Origin: Lysinibacillus odysseyi
Lineage (GTDB): Bacteria; Bacillota; Bacilli; Bacillales_A; Planococcaceae
DNA length: 64,000 nucleotides
Assembly (NCBI GenBank): GCA_014595895.1
Contig: JABUKB010000003.1
Span: 124,001-188,000 of the forward strand
Reading direction: 5' to 3'
Shown here one piece after another: positions 63,375-64,000 of this stretch (position 1 is its first letter; every line of letters begins with the position of its first letter). A program made the translations under genes and the position numbers. The notes below the pieces were generated by a model. It was not told the origin of the DNA. It searched no databases and saw nothing but the letters and a program-made list of their open reading frames with translations.

Positions 63375-63406
63375 AACTATTTAAGAGAAGCTTCTCTTAA
63401 ATAGTT
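63375..63406 (-). terminator. terminator of purA
   Basis: AACTATTTAAGAGAAG and CTTCTCTTAAATAGTT form a perfect 32-base palindrome just past the purA stop, with an A tract on its left for the minus strand. Confidence 0.8.
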
Positions 63407-63418
63407 CTAACTTGCCGT

Positions 63419-64000
63419 TTATATCCAAATTTTATTGACGATGTTTGTTTGTTCACGGGCTGGACCGACAGAGAAAGTCATTAGTGAAATACCTGTTAAC
63501 TCTACAACACGCTCCACATAACGACGGGCATTTTCAGGCAATTCTTCCAGCGATTGAACACCTGTAATATCTTCGCTCCAGCCAGGTAATTCTTCATAAA
63601 TCGGTTTGCACTGTTCAATTATATGAAGGTTCGCTGGATATTCGGTCACAACCTCACCGTTATATTCATATGCCGTGCAAATTTTCACTGTCTCTAAGCC
63701 TGATAAAACATCGATAGAGTTTAAGGCCAAATCTGTAATGCCCGAGACACGGCGGGAATGGCGTACAACAACCGTGTCAAACCATCCTACACGGCGTGGG
63801 CGGCCTGTTGTTGTGCCGTATTCACGGCCTACCTCCCGGATATGATGCCCGGTATGATCAAATAACTCTGTCGGGAATGGTCCGTCTCCTACGCGTGATG
63901 TGTACGCTTTACAAACGCCTACCACGCGTTCCACCTTCGAAGGACCTACCCCTGCACCAATGGCCACGCCCCCGGCAACAGGATTAGAAGAAGTAACAAA
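63419..64000 (-). CDS. purA: adenylosuccinate synthetase, C-terminal part (cut by window edge)
   Basis: The last 193 codons of PurA, running off the right edge (the frame continues upstream through [10 protein letters not shown]). [45 protein letters not shown] and the C-terminal [10 protein letters not shown] are the IMP- and GTP-binding blocks. It makes adenylosuccinate from IMP, GTP and aspartate. The order purA - walR is typical near oriC. Confidence 0.96.
   Translation of the reverse strand, partial: FVTSSNPVAGGVAIGAGVGPSKVERVVGVCKAYTSRVGDGPFPTELFDHTGHHIREVGREYGTTTGRPRRVGWFDTVVVRHSRRVSGITDLALNSIDVLSGLETVKICTAYEYNGEVVTEYPANLHIIEQCKPIYEELPGWSEDITGVQSLEELPENARRYVERVVELTGISLMTFSVGPAREQTNIVNKIWI

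Noticed and set aside
1-64000. Search for a ccr-type or other serine/tyrosine recombinase
   Set aside because: None of the proteins shows recombinase motifs; if the array is mobile, its recombinase lies outside the window.
1-64000. CRISPR arrays, tRNA or rRNA genes, intact insertion sequences
   Set aside because: No regular spacer-repeat pattern, tRNA-like fold, rRNA segment or transposase was recognised by eye.

Overview
The window looks like the chromosome of a low-G+C, spore-forming Gram-positive of the Planococcaceae type (Lysinibacillus, Solibacillus or Ureibacillus relatives). The evidence is the origin-proximal block purA - M23 peptidase - walR - walK - walH - walI - walJ - htrA - CxxH/CxxC protein - rlmH on the minus strand (about 53.7-64.0 kb), the YheC/YheD spore-coat ATP-grasp genes and AAGGAGG-type ribosome binding sites. 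No rRNA, tRNA, CRISPR array, transposase or phage gene was recognised.

The window has two halves. From rlmH to the right edge it is conserved core. From rlmH leftwards to position 1 it is an accessory mosaic. The 3' end of rlmH reads ACTTACTTATGATACGGTTC on the plus strand. This is the place, and nearly the sequence, where staphylococcal SCC cassettes integrate. About a dozen intergenic copies or relatives of that sequence recur, all in the same orientation, near 126, 1189, 7155, 14927 (weak), 25628, 33993, 34912, 36237, 36347, 37546, 45243 and 52357. Several sit 15-24 bases after a terminator-like hairpin, as the rlmH copy does. Several bound single genes: XRE regulator; deoD; aromatic acid exporter-like gene; SIMPL gene; STAS/ATPase plus YjzC-like pair. 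I read the region as an array of SCC-like gene cassettes. No recombinase gene lies in the window, so this stays an inference.

Layout of the mosaic, left to right: membrane-anchored XRE regulator; alpha/beta hydrolase, deaminase, PerR-type ahpCF, a degenerate site-2-protease-like protein and a DUF378 protein; four tandem YheC/D ATP-grasp genes; a serine hydrolase with a membrane protein; an odd Nramp-type transporter with a YheO-type regulator, glutaminase and unusual ureohydrolase; a LysR-controlled operon that fits 2-aminothiazoline-4-carboxylate to N-carbamoylcysteine to cysteine to sulfide/pyruvate; a 5'-nucleotidase; a FAD oxidoreductase, an Ohr-like protein lacking its second cysteine and a Staygreen protein; a two-component system with an MMPL exporter; the mini-cassettes; queuosine genes (yhhQ-type transporter, queC, queF) with two preQ1 riboswitches; a chemoreceptor, a PD-(D/E)XK protein and an orphan glycine-betaine binding protein; and an SDR/MFS catabolic block with MarR regulator and several decayed SDR genes.

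The core half carries the WalRK cell-wall homeostasis operon with its accessory proteins, and a cluster of seven DnaA-box-like sites between rlmH and the HtrA gene, consistent with closeness to oriC. All functional statements rest on motif recognition by eye; no database search was run.
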